Source: Ophiura sarsii (lineage: Eukaryota; Echinodermata; Ophiuroidea; Amphilepidida; Ophiuridae). Taken from it: 64,000 bases of DNA. Each line of letters begins with the position of its first letter. The first letter of the stretch is position 1. Below are positions 38,893 through 48,703 of the stretch, piece by piece. The notes beneath the pieces were generated by a model. The model saw nothing but the letters and a program-made list of their open reading frames with translations. It ran no database searches and was not told where the DNA came from. A program made the position numbers and the translations under genes. The stretch is taken from the NCBI GenBank assembly GCA_035610835.1, contig CM069452.1:69474919-69538918 (forward strand), written 5' to 3'.

Positions 38893-41224
38893 TGGTAGGC
38901 ATAGGGAGATATGGTCGGGCATGGCCGGGAACGGGGAGGTATTGGAGGCATAGCAATGTACAGGAAGGCATAGGGAGGTATGGTCAAACATAGGTAGGCA
39001 TAGGGAGATATGGCCGGGAACGGGGAGGGATAGGAGGCATAGCAATGTACAGGAAGGCATAGGAAGGTATGGTCAAACATAGGTAGGCATAGGGAGATAT
39101 GGTCGGGCATGGCAGGGAACGGCGAGGTATAGGAGTCATAGCAATGTACAGGAAGGCATATGGAGGTATGGTCAAACATTGGTAGGCATAGGGAGATATG
39201 GTCGGGCATGGCCGGGAACGGGGAGGTATAGGAGGCATGGCAATGTACAGGAAGGCATAGGGAGGTATGGTCAAACATAGGTAGGCATAGGGAGATATGG
39301 TCGGGCATGGCCGGGAACGGGGAGGTATAGGAGGCATAGCAATGTACAGGAAGGCATAGGGAGGTATGGTCAAACATAGGTAGGCATAGGGAGATATGGT
39401 CGGGCAGGGAACGGCGAGGTATAGGAGGCATAGCAATGTACAGGAAGGCATACGGAGGTATGGTCAAACAAAGGTAGGCATAGCTAGGAGATATAGTCGG
39501 GCATGGCCGGGAACGGGGAGGTATAGGAGGCATAGCAATGTACAGGAAGGCATAGGGAGGTATTGTCAAACATAGGTAGGCATAGGGAGATATGGTTGGG
39601 AACGGCGAGGTATAGGAGGCTTAGCAATGTACAGGAAGGCATACGGAGGTATGGTCAAACATAGGTAGGCATAGGGAGATATGGTCGGGCATGGCCGGGA
39701 ACGGGGAAGTATAGGAGGCATAGCAAGGTACAGGAAGGCATACGGAGGTATGGTCAAACATAGGTAGGCATAGGGAGATATGGTCGGGCATGGCAGGGAA
39801 CGGCGAGGTATAGGAGGCATAGCAATGTACAGGAAGGCATACGGAGGTATGGTCAAACATAGGTAGGCATAGGGAGATATGGTCGGGCATGGCCGGGAAC
39901 GGGGAGGTATAGGAGGCATAGCAATGTACAGGAAGGCATAGGGAGGTATGGTCAAACATAGGTAGGCATAGCGAGATATGGTCGGGCATGGCAGGGAACG
40001 GCGAGGTATAGGAGGCATAGCAATATACAGGAAGGCATAGGGAGATATGGTCGGGCATGGCCGGAACGGGGAGGTATAGGAGGCATAGCAAGGTACAGGA
40101 AGGCATAGGGAGGTATGGTCAGACATAGGTAGGCATAGGGAGATATGGTCGGGCATGGCAGGGAACGGCGAGGTATAGGAGGCATAGCAATGTACAGGAA
40201 GGCATACGGAGGTATGGTCAAACATAGGTAGGCATAGGTAGATATGGTCGGGCATGGCCGGGAACGGGGAGGTATAGGAGGCATAGCAATGTACAGGAAG
40301 GCATAGGGAGGTATGGTCAAACATAGGTAGGCATAGGGAGATATGGTCGGGCATGGTCGGGAACGGGGAGGTATAGGAGGCATAGCAATGTACAGGAAGG
40401 CATAGGGAGGTATGGTCAAACATAGGTAGGCATAGGGAGATATGGTCGGGCATGGCCGGGAACGGAGAGGTATAGGAGGCATAGCAATGTACAGGAAGGC
40501 ATAGGGAGGTATGGTCAAACATAGGTAGGCATAGGGAGATATGGTCGGGCATGGCAGGGAACGGCGAGGTATAGGAGGCATAGCAATGTACAGGAAGGCA
40601 TATGGAGGTATGGTCAAACATAGGTAGGCATAGGGAGATATGGTCGGGCATGGCCGGGAACGGGGAGGTATAGGAGGCATAGCAATGTACAGGAAGGCAT
40701 AGGGAGGTATGGTCAAACATAGGTAGGCATAGGGAGATATGGTCGGGCATGGCAGGGTACGGCGAGGTATAGGAGGCATAGCAATGTACAGGAAGGCATA
40801 TGGAGGTATGGTCAAACATAGGTAGGCATAGGGAGATGTGGTCGGGCATGGCAGGGAACGGGGAGGTATAGGAGGCATAGCAATGTACAGGAGGGCATAG
40901 GGAGGTATGGTCAAACATAGGTAGGCATAGGGAGATATGGTCGGGCATGGCAGGGAACGGCGAGGTATAGGAGTCATAGCAATGTACAGGAAGGCATATG
41001 GAGGTATGGTCAAACATTGGTAGGCATAGGGAGATATGGTCGGGCATGGCAGGGAACGGCGAGGTATAGGAGGCATAGCAATGTACAGGAAGGCATACGG
41101 AGGTATGGTCAAACATAGGTAGGCATAGCTAGGAGATATAGTCGGGCATGGCCGGGAACGGGGAGGTATAGGAGGCATAGCAATGTACAGGAAGGCATAG
41201 GGAGGTATGGTCAAACATAGGTAT
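38893..41224. repeat. 99-bp minisatellite array (distal block)
   Basis: The same satellite continues for about 23 units on the far side of the LINE and ends at 41,224, in the middle of a unit (aaacataggta then unrelated sequence). It contains the same variant types: 68-bp units near 40,022, an 89-bp ggcttagca unit at 39,620, and 102-bp gctagg units near 39,484 and 41,127. It also holds locally restricted variants such as aggagtcatagc (twice) and gaagcat or gagggcat changes, suggesting that this edge is less homogenised than the interior. Long minus-strand frames here are again a by-product of the period. Confidence 0.95.
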
Positions 41225-42620
41225 GTTTGTACTTGTTTTGGTATGTATGGATAGAGGGAACCTCTAGCTATACCATGGTACCCCAATAAGCATACTCTGC
41301 ATTTCGGATTGGATTTTTTAGGGGGTGGTAACAACCCACCCCCACACCACCTCCTCTCCGGAGCAACCCTTTCTATTCATTGCAAACTGTAAAGTGGCAC
41401 AAAGTCGATTTTAGGTAGCTTTAGTTAATTGGTCATATCTCAAGATTGACAAAACCAAATCAGATGAAATAAACGGCATATGAAAGCTAAGCGTTTAGTC
41501 TATCAAGATGTATACAATTGTTACACCAAATTCTAGAAGTTCATGGTCAATAAGTTGGGTAAACACGTGCACGGTTTTTTTTGAGACACCCTGTACAGCT
41601 CAAAAACACACTTCTTTGTGCTGTGATTATCTACTCTTCCTCATCTATCTTGGAATTCGTTTAAAATTCCGTACAAATGCAATATGCTGGTGAAATATAA
41701 GGTGACATTTTATGCCAATTCATTTCATCTTCAGGACACTAGCGATGTTTATCGAAACTCGACTTGAGGGGAGACTGTCACAGGGCTGATATTTATTAAT
41801 AGAGATATCCCAAGTCATTTTAAAGCATTCCCAGGTGGTATGCATACGTAGACGTTTGTTATTTTGCGACTGGGGACGAGTTTAGATCTCATTTCCCCTG
41901 GACTGTACTGGGATAGAAAGGATACCGAAAACTCATTATACCATTGAGTTACACGCCGGAGAATTATTGTTAAATATGGAATAATTTAGCATTCTCATGG
42001 TAATATAAACAAAGGCTGAAAAGAAAGATGCTGACTTTTAATATGAAGGTGTGTAGCCAGTATGAAAATCAACGGGAATGCTGTTTTGGTGTAATTAACC
42101 CCCGTATAATTGGTACCGGCCGTCATTCAATAGTACAGCAAATCAATTGGCAATTTCTAGTAATACAATTTCCCCATACGTTGGTGGGTGAACCGTTGAA
42201 CGTAAAAAACAACAACAAACCAACATATTGGTTTCCTGTACTAACTCAGAGCCAGGTAAATAATGGTCGCATGTCATGAGGTGGGCATGCATTATAGTTT
42301 AATCAGTTCCAAATTGGCGAGAATTATTTGGTTTTATCTCTCCGCGCGCAAAAAATAATCCAAGCTTATGCGCACGATTATTGTGTTCTAAGGGTTTAAT
42401 TGACAACGCAAACAGCATGAATCAGAGATTGATAATTTATTAGTGTATTCTACTGTTTTAGAGAAAATGCTAAACAAAATCCAGGAAAGAAGTCCTCAAA
42501 ATCATTGATTATAGGCCTATGTTTACTTTAACTCAACAATAATAGGAGCTGTATCAATTTATTCTGTAAAAGCTCAAGTAAGTTTAAAATCACATTCCTG
42601 GCAGCTCTGTTGTCCACTCT
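41225..42620. other. Unique-looking intergenic DNA next to the array edge
   Basis: The satellite stops sharply and is followed by 1.4 kb without tandem structure. A stretch at about 41,400-41,600 (ending ttttttttgagacaccctgt) looks like the edge of a dispersed repeat, since gagacaccctg-type ends are common in invertebrate interspersed repeats; this is an impression, not a match. The open frames here (61 aa at 41,508 and 83 aa at 42,028, + strand) have no recognisable domain. No exon, tRNA or terminal repeat could be supported. Confidence 0.4.
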
Positions 42621-42758
42621 AGGGTATACACCACCACCAATGCACTATGGGATAGCACGTCCGGTAAAAGTTTATCACAGCAATAGTTCCTTTTTGCGGT
42701 ACAAATGGCGAGATTTTGACAGACTTTTTTCAATTATATCTATTAGTTTTGGGTATTA

Positions 42759-43806
42759 CCGTACTAACGCGTGTATAGTCCCATACTTGATTTAAGTCCC
42801 ACCCCTAATTGAGCTTATATCTCAGACTAGGATGGGCACCCGTCTTAAGTCCCAGGGGTAAAAAGTAGTGTACAAGTCTTAGAAAAATTACTTTCAGTAA
42901 CTCAGCCGAACACAAACATCATTGAACTTTATTAAAATTAAGTAGGCATGAGTTATCCCCTTGCAATTTCTCTTACGTGACACGGATCATTCTATACGTG
43001 GCATTACGGGTACCCGTATCATACAAGTCTTATTAGAAAAATTACTTTCAGTAACTCAGCCGGACACAAACATCATTGAACTTTATTAAAAGTAGGCATG
43101 AGTTATCCCCTTGCAATTTCTCTTACATGATACGGATCATTCTATACGTGCGTATAACGGGTACCCGTATCATCCTGCACTCCCTGAGGGTCTGGGAGTA
43201 GAAATCATCCTTGCAATAACCTGCAGAGTGCATAAAACCAAGTGTAGAGTTAGATTTAACTGCTGTATAGCATCTCGAAATGCGACAAACTTTTGAAGAT
43301 TTGCGATACTATTGAACAAATATGTAGCACAAAGTGACGCAAAAAGTATTGGCAGTTCATATTTCGTTTTCGTCCGAGTCAAAATCCCCATTGCTTTACA
43401 CATATATGCGCAGAAGTCTTACTGTCGGTTTAACATTTAAAAATTGGTGCTTTCTGCGCACATCGAGCAATGTTATAATCATGACGTCTCTTTTGATGTT
43501 TCCATGCCGCCGAGTGTTACGAAAACGCGCCAACAAAAATGAAAACTAGTGGTGCACCACGGACACAAGGAATCATAACAAAAGGGCGCGCGATCGTAAG
43601 AAGATGTAAACAATTATGAAATCCATCGTGACTCGTGAGCGAAATAATGCCTGTATTTCCTTGTGTTTTATTACTAAAATGCGTTCAAATTGTAAAATCT
43701 AGATTTTAATTTTCATGCACACCTGGGCACCCGATTTAAGTCCCACCCCCTAATTTACGTATATTTTGGGGTAAAAAAGGGTGCGGCTACACACGCGTCA
43801 GAATGG
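42759..43806. mobile_element. 1,048-bp TA-flanked inverted-repeat DNA transposon (non-autonomous)
   Basis: The insertion splits repeat copy A. Its ends are imperfect inverted repeats of about 24 bp: the left end begins CCGTACTAACGCGTGT, and the reverse complement of the right end begins CCATTCTGACGCGTGT (18 of 24 matches overall). TA lies directly outside both ends (42,757-42,758 and 43,807-43,808). The uninterrupted copy B reads ggattacacattt at the same place, which serves as an empty site. The motif ttaagtccca occurs three times inside, near both ends. There is also an internal 151-bp tandem duplication. No transposase frame is present. The TA target suggests the Tc1/mariner group, but the terminal bases do not allow a family call. 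Confidence 0.72.
42871..43173. repeat. 151-bp tandem duplication inside the TA-flanked insertion
   Basis: Two adjacent copies start at 42,871 and 43,022, each running from tacaagtctta to cgggtacccgtatca. They differ by a few substitutions and small indels (for example, ttagaaaaatt against ttattagaaaaatt, and cacggatc against tacggatc). The last third of each copy contains cgggtacccg, itself palindromic. Confidence 0.85.
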
Positions 43807-44095
43807 TACACATTTTTATGAGTGTGCACAGGACAAATTTTAAAAAGAATCGTACTAGTTTGAACATTTTAAAGTTTTAACCGACTGAAATCGGCGGAAG
43901 GTCCGTCCTGGGTTTTGGGGCGTAAATAAAGGGCCGAAATCGCTACATCAAATTCATCGCAAAATATTGAAAAATCTAGTCTGCCATTAATGGGTATACT
44001 TTAGATATGTTTTGCGGTATTTAGGTTGAAAAGCGACTTTCTTTAACACGGTTCCAATGCAAATTGGATTGAACATGTTCAAAAAGCCGGGGCTT

Positions 44096-44098
<3 letters not shown>

Positions 44099-44134
<36 letters not shown>
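44099..44134 (+). repeat. Poly-G tract of 36 bases
   Basis: An uninterrupted run of G lies just after the diverged right side of repeat copy A (ccggggcttgga precedes it). Such a tract can form G-quadruplexes and is prone to slippage and to sequencing or assembly length error, so the exact length is uncertain. Confidence 0.9.
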
Positions 44135-44136
<2 letters not shown>

Positions 44137-44705
44137 ATAAGAATCTATTCAAGTTATTTATAGTGATCTATGTGTTTTTAAAAGACTTAAACAGTAGGCC
44201 AGGGGTCCTTTGGGTTTCCCTCATGTCAAAAGGCGCTTTAAAACTAGTGGATTAAATGAAACTGCATGATTGTACAGGCGTAATTGTCAGGTCATAATAT
44301 CATGCGTTTCAGCCATCTGATTGTTAGGCCTACTCACCTATATGATTTTAAATGCAAGTAATTGTGAAATGATAGCATTGTAAAGTCGATAATAATGACA
44401 ATTTTCAATAATTTTCAACTATCTATAGGGTAAACAATACGAGCGGACCTATTATATAGACTTTTCAGTAACCTAGTAAAAGGATCTTGGGTAAAAGTTT
44501 TCTTTAAAAAGTGCGTACATGCGTGCCTTCGCACCGTTAATACAAGCAATTTTGAAATTTCACTTTTTGATCATGTTTCTTGTGGCAGCCGAATCTTCAA
44601 AGCGGAAGCATGAAATGTAATATCTCTGGGGGATTTAGCTCAGAATTTCACTGGCAACAATCTGAAATATGTCTCGTTTGCTCTAGACAAATTGTGTGCT
44701 CTTAA
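44135..44705. other. Intergenic stretch without recognised feature
   Basis: These 570 bp separate the poly-G tract from repeat copy B. They are AT-rich, have no open frame of note, no inverted terminal repeats and no internal tandem structure that I can see. Confidence 0.4.
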
Positions 44706-45148
44706 AGGGTATACACCACCAATGCATTATGGGATAGCACGTCTGGTAAAAGTTTATCACAGCAATAGTTCCTTTTTGCGGTACAAATTGCAAGATTTTG
44801 ACAGACTTTTTTCAATTATATCTAATAGTTTTGTGGATTACACATTTTTATTGAGTGTGAACAGTACAAATTTTAAAAAAAAATCACAGTAGTTTGAACA
44901 TTTTAAAGTTTTAAACGACTGAAATTAAAGGGCCAAAATCGCTACATCAAATTCATCGCAAAATATTGAAAAATCTAGTCTGACATTAATTAATGGGTAT
45001 ACTTTTGATATGTTTTGCGGACAACCCTTGTGAATAATCTCTGTAAATGTCATGTAAGGACGAATGGAATAACTCAAGTTAGAGCCGATTGTTTGACCCC
45101 TTCTTTGCACGTAGCGTCTATGGGGAGTGCGTTGGTGGTGTAAACCCT
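44706..45148 (+). mobile_element. MITE family copy B, about 443 bp with inverted ends
   Basis: The left end reads AGGGTATACACCACCAATGC. The reverse complement of the right end (45,129-45,148) begins AGGGTTTACACCACCAACGC, giving 20-bp inverted termini with three mismatches. The flanks are ttaa on the left and ctaa on the right, so a TTAA-type target with one later change is possible but unproven. The body matches both parts of copy A. There is no coding capacity. The superfamily is unassigned; the TTAA-like flank would suit piggyBac or Kolobok types if confirmed. Confidence 0.65.
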
Positions 45149-45167
45149 CTAAGGGAAAATCACATTT

Positions 45168-45202
45168 TGACCCCTAGTGACCCCTGTGTGACCTTTGACC
45201 CC
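45168..45202 (+). promoter_or_regulatory. Cluster of four TGACCY motifs
   Basis: Four copies of TGACCC or TGACCT occur within 35 bp (at 45,168, 45,178, 45,189 and 45,196); the last two are spaced as a direct repeat with one base between. This resembles a nuclear-receptor DR1 site, but such motifs also occur within interspersed repeats, so a regulatory role is only a possibility. Confidence 0.2.
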
Positions 45203-45365
45203 AAACTGTGAAGACCCTATAGGCTATATGTTGGTCAGGGACTGATTGACCAATGTGGTGACTGTAGCATGTAAGTGCAGTATAATCCTAACACAGACGT
45301 GTGGATTGTTGGAATAAAGCTAACAGGCTGGAAAAAATGGGACAAATAATGACTGAAAAACCAGC

Positions 45366-45438
45366 CTTTCTGGGGCTCGAATCCAGGCGGCTGTAGGGGT
45401 GATGGGGTGGTCCAGTTGGCCAAGAGGGTCGCTCCTCA
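45366..45438 (-). repeat. tRNA-derived SINE head (RNA polymerase III A and B boxes)
   Basis: On the minus strand, an A-box-like TGGCCAACTGG (45,412-45,422) is followed 27 nt later by a B-box-like GGATTCGAGCC (45,374-45,384). The latter lies in a T-arm that can pair (CTGGA, loop, CCCAG). A complete cloverleaf with matching acceptor stem and anticodon arm is not evident, so this is better read as a tRNA-derived SINE or tRNA pseudogene than as a working tRNA. The SINE body and tail could not be delimited. Confidence 0.45.
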
Positions 45439-46259
45439 AAACAACTTTTCGGAGCCCATATATCTATCATTGCACAAGAGACAAGACTTGTGGGCCATCA
45501 GCGCAGCGCTTTTGTTGGATTTGGTAAGGTTAGGGTGTGGTGGTATGATAGTCTGCTATACAAAGTAAAGGGTCTACAATTTGAATCACACTGAGAATTA
45601 TCACCATATGCATTTATTTTATTTCTGTTTAATATTGAGAAGAACAAAAATGTGAGTCCGAAAATTGCTAATGTGGGATTTTTAGTATCACCTCTGGTCC
45701 AGGTAAAAAGTTGTGTGGGCATTTTTAAATCTGCGCATTTTGATATATAAGGCCATAGAAGAAAAAAATGTGTTCTATGGGCCCAGCTTACCCATTTTCT
45801 TCTTCTTCAAATTTTAAATTGTTTCAATTTCATCATTTATAATGTAATAATTTTATCGTAAGCATGTAAGGGTATTAAGACCATTTAACTTGTCATACTA
45901 AAAAAAATATTAATCTGCCTCTCAATTATTATTTTTCAAACAGATTCCTCATATATCTTGATTTAATAATGAGAATAATCTTACACATTTATGCAATTTG
46001 AAACATTTGTTGCAGCCTTTTATGGGTTTAATCAGCTTTTGGTTTGAAAAAGGCATGTTTGAACAGCTTTTGATCAGTTAAAATGATTTACTCTGTCTAT
46101 GCCTCTATTTTTGTAAATTCTATGCATCAATAATTGTGGGTAATAAATATGTATTGCCATATTAAAAAAATGATCCAATTTGCTATATTTTGAAAATTCC
46201 ATACATCATTATTATTGTGAGTAATAAATACCGTTAAACTTCATCTATAAGCACCCATT
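45439..46259. other. AT-rich intergenic stretch without recognised feature
   Basis: This 0.8 kb is AT-rich, with short homopolymer runs and no credible open frame. The stretch attattgtgagtaataaata near 46,209 partly echoes attgtgggtaataaata at 46,132, hinting at a local duplication of about 75-80 bp, but the similarity is weak. Confidence 0.35.
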
Positions 46260-46560
46260 CAGGCCCGTAGGAAGGGGGGGGGGGGGGGGGCGATGGTGGC
46301 GATCGCCCCCCCCCCCTTGAAAATCTTCCCCGGAAAATGTGTACACAGATGAAAAAAATTCGCGCGCTACGCGCGCATTTGTCTTCCCAAAATGCAATAT
46401 TCTTTGCTACAAGCTTGTTTAGAGCCAAAATGTACCTCGATCGTGCAAAAAATAGGTGCAAATTTGAAAAATTTTGCACGCTACGCGCGCATATTTGACT
46501 CACATTTTGGTTGTTGTTCAAAACGCCCCCCCCCTTTGAAAAAAGTGTCTTACGGCCCTG
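46260..46560. mobile_element. 301-bp MITE with poly-G/poly-C segments and 5-bp target duplication
   Basis: The left end reads CAGGCCCGTAGGAAG; the reverse complement of the right end reads CAGGGCCGTAAG, giving short imperfect inverted termini. The 5-bp sequence ccatt lies on both sides (46,255-46,259 and 46,561-46,565). Internally there is a run of G (from about 46,267) ending cgatggtggcgatcg and followed by a run of C, then two related stretches with ctacgcgcgcat (46,366 and 46,483). No coding capacity. The superfamily is not assigned. Confidence 0.6.
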
Positions 46561-46705
46561 CCATTGACTAATAATTAGTTAGCTGAAAATAGAAAAAAAA
46601 GGTATGAGCGCCCTCTTTTGATCTAGAGAAATTACCATGAATGATTTTAGTGTATTCGAAATTCAATATTATAAAGTTGTATTACTATCTAAATAATTTC
46701 ATGGA

Positions 46706-46785
46706 CAGACGAATTGCTCAATTGGTAAAGCGCCTGGTAAAGCGTCAACTTCAGTATCACGAGGTTGATGGATCAATTCTCAACT
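46706..46785 (+). repeat. tRNA-like SINE head with internal 12-bp duplication
   Basis: The A-box-like TGCTCAATTGG (46,715-46,725) and degenerate B-box-like GGATCAATTC (46,770-46,779) are in tRNA order. GTTGA and TCAAC, flanking the B box, can pair as a stem. The stretch ggtaaagcgcct is followed at once by ggtaaagcg, a duplication that would disrupt the D or anticodon arm. I read it as a tRNA-derived SINE or pseudogene, not a working tRNA. Confidence 0.42.
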
Positions 46786-47153
46786 ACAACCTTTGCAATT
46801 TCTTTTGAAATCCAAGTGATAAAGAAATTAATGCAAACTTTAATGTAAAATGATTACTCAATTATACTAGCTTTATTGTTATTTTTCAAAAAAAAAAGCG
46901 CATAATTAATTTGATTGTATAAAGTAATGATCTTAATAGTCCAACCTTTTTATAAGCTAAAACACATTTATACTACAAATTAACCACAGCAAAATGTATT
47001 CATTGGCTTATTTTAAATGTTTCACACAGTAATCTTAAACGTTTTCTTCATCATGATTTAAGGGCAAATTATGATGATGCATATTAGGTTGGTAGATCAA
47101 GTTAAGCAACAAAATGAAAGTAACTATGCAAACCACTATAATCCTGGTCTCAC

Positions 47154-47197
47154 AATGAATGAATGAATGAATAAATGAATAAATGAATGAATGAATG
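47154..47197 (+). repeat. (AATG)n microsatellite
   Basis: About eleven four-base units of AATG or ATGA, with two units changed to AATA, lie in a row. There is no associated gene. Confidence 0.9.
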
Positions 47198-47352
47198 GCT
47201 GGCTATTAAATCAATTTATTTCCAATAAGATAGAGGGCCGTCCATTTATACCGACCCATCAATCATACATGTAGTTATAAAACAGTATCTGACATAGCAG
47301 TCGCGTTTAGCTCAATCGGTTAAGTCTAGGGCAATTGTGATCGCTATTATTG

Positions 47353-47438
47353 TAGAGTTAGGGTTATACAGCAATTTTATTTTATTTTAAAAATTCCAAA
47401 ATTGTGTAATTTTCATCTTCGTTAAAACCCTAACTCTA
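47353..47438. repeat. Inverted repeat with 13-bp arms
   Basis: The arm tagagttagggtt (47,353-47,365) is the exact reverse complement of aaccctaactcta (47,426-47,438), with about 60 bp between. Upstream, at 47,303-47,315, tttagctcaatcgg resembles a tRNA A box without a B box. The arm contains one TTAGGG, which is not telomeric repeat. Confidence 0.55.
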
Positions 47439-47528
47439 CTACACCACATGACAACTGCGGAAAAAATGTTTTTATAACCCGGCGTGCAGGTTTTGGGGCT
47501 ACAAAACGGACCCAGGCTATATAACGAG

Positions 47529-47976
47529 CGTGTTTTTATTAAGCAAACCGGCTTTTACCCGTCTTATAAAAAGCAGGATAAAAGCCGGTTGCTCGTGTGA
47601 GAGACGTGTTTTTATTGCAGTGGATAAACAAACTTGCCGGTTGCCGCTGACCTCATTATAATAAATGCCAGCGAAAGGTCATACACATCTGTTTGCATTT
47701 AATTGTCAGGTGATCGTGCATCGTGTGCCCACTTCCGCTTTTCCACCGGCAAACGCGCTGAGCAGGAACCGTGCGTGTTTATACTGACGAAAGACTGCTT
47801 TTCCTAACCGGTTTCAACCGCTATTATCCTTGGTTTCGAAGGATAAAAGGCATCTAAAATCCAGGAGAAATAAACCGGTATGAGCGGGCAAATGCCGGTG
47901 GTAGTGTGTTTTTACTGGGGGATTTTAATCCGTTAGCAGTCATATGCCTGCTTTTTTTCTTCAGTAAAAACACGCT
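47529..47976. mobile_element. About 448-bp repeat with five CGTGTTTTTAYTG-type motifs and inverted ends
   Basis: The motif gcgtgtttttatt and its relatives occur at 47,529, 47,604, 47,773 and 47,904 on the + strand and once inverted (cagtaaaaacacgct) at 47,962-47,976. The first and last copies make imperfect inverted termini for the segment. Between them are several forms of ccggtt or aaccgg and ggataaaag. This looks like a non-autonomous DNA transposon whose internal motifs might be transposase binding sites. No target duplication was identified and there is no coding capacity. Confidence 0.4.
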
Positions 47977-48583
47977 GAATGACTGCTTAGAACTGGAATC
48001 GGCCACTCGCGGAAATATAATACTATCACATGAGCGGCGTAAGCCGCGAGAGGCCTGGGTAAATTAATCCACCAAACCCGGCCATGCCAAAGCATGGCGC
48101 AGTTCCCGGCCTGTCCAGATCATTTTGACATATTATCTACATGGGCCCAACCATATACTATTCCGCGTACATCGTAAACCAACGGAGCAATTCTAACGGT
48201 TGGTGTTAGGGCGGCAGCCTTAGATGTCATACAAGTTGATGGACACTAACACATGCTATCAGCATGGGGTGTTCATTGCTGGTAAATTTTGAGCACAAAT
48301 ATTCGCGGTACTACTATTTTAAGTACTATAGAAGTGTTGAACTAACTAAACTGTGAATATTTATTTACTAGAAATTTTTAAATAAGAGGAAACTATTTTT
48401 ATTTATAAACGTCAGAACAATATTAAAATTAATTAAACGGAGAGTATTTGTTTGTTTGGCAACTTCTCTTTGCACGAAGGCTCCCTTAGGAGTCATAAAA
48501 CGTACAGTGGATTATCCAGGTCCCTCACGGCTTCGCCGTTCGAAATCAGTGTACTAAGGCGGTGAGTGACCGATTCCAGTTCT
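47977..48583. other. Intergenic DNA, possible fragments of dispersed repeats
   Basis: GC-richer patches (gagcggcgtaagccgcg near 48,033 and cacggcttcgccg near 48,527) contain short hairpins and look like pieces of interspersed repeats. I could not define ends. There is no open frame of interest. Confidence 0.3.
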
Positions 48584-48703
48584 ATGACTGCTATGCCACG
48601 AGGTATGATACAAAACAATCATGGTGGTTTCAGTCAGGTGACTCAGTCGAATGACTGCTATGCCACGAGGTATGATACAAAACAATCATGGTGGTTTCAG
48701 TCA
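48584..48703 (+). repeat. 67-bp direct duplication
   Basis: A 53-bp stretch beginning atgactgctatgccacg at 48,584 is repeated exactly at 48,651, the two copies separated by 14 bp (period 67). The short frame across it is a consequence of the duplication. Confidence 0.85.

Larger units (their letters stand above)
42621..44017 (+). mobile_element. MITE family copy A (AGGGTATACACC end), split by a later insertion
   Basis: Bases 42,621-42,758 and 43,807-44,017 together align with one continuous stretch of copy B (44,706-45,020). Shared landmarks are agggtatacaccacc, gggatagcacgt, gtttatcacagcaatag and ttttgacagac in the first piece, and gtttgaacattttaaag, atcgctacatcaaattc and gatatgttttgcgg in the second. 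Copy A has about 35 bp near 43,890 (cggcggaaggtccg) that copy B lacks. After 44,017 the two copies diverge, so the right end of copy A is not identified. The break at 42,759-43,806 is explained by the TA-flanked insertion listed separately. Confidence 0.75.

Noticed and set aside
39952..41334. 460-codon frame beginning MLPPPKKS
   Set aside because: It starts in flanking DNA beyond the array edge and continues as satellite; the same explanation as other junction frames.
42028..42279. 83-codon + strand frame as a small gene
   Set aside because: No recognisable motif, lies in AT-rich intergenic DNA, and length is within chance expectation.
46706..46785. Functional tRNA gene
   Set aside because: The B box is degenerate and an internal 12-bp duplication breaks the arm layout; kept only as a SINE-like head.
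47353..47366. Telomere-like TTAGGG
   Set aside because: A single copy in a hairpin arm, not a tandem telomeric repeat.
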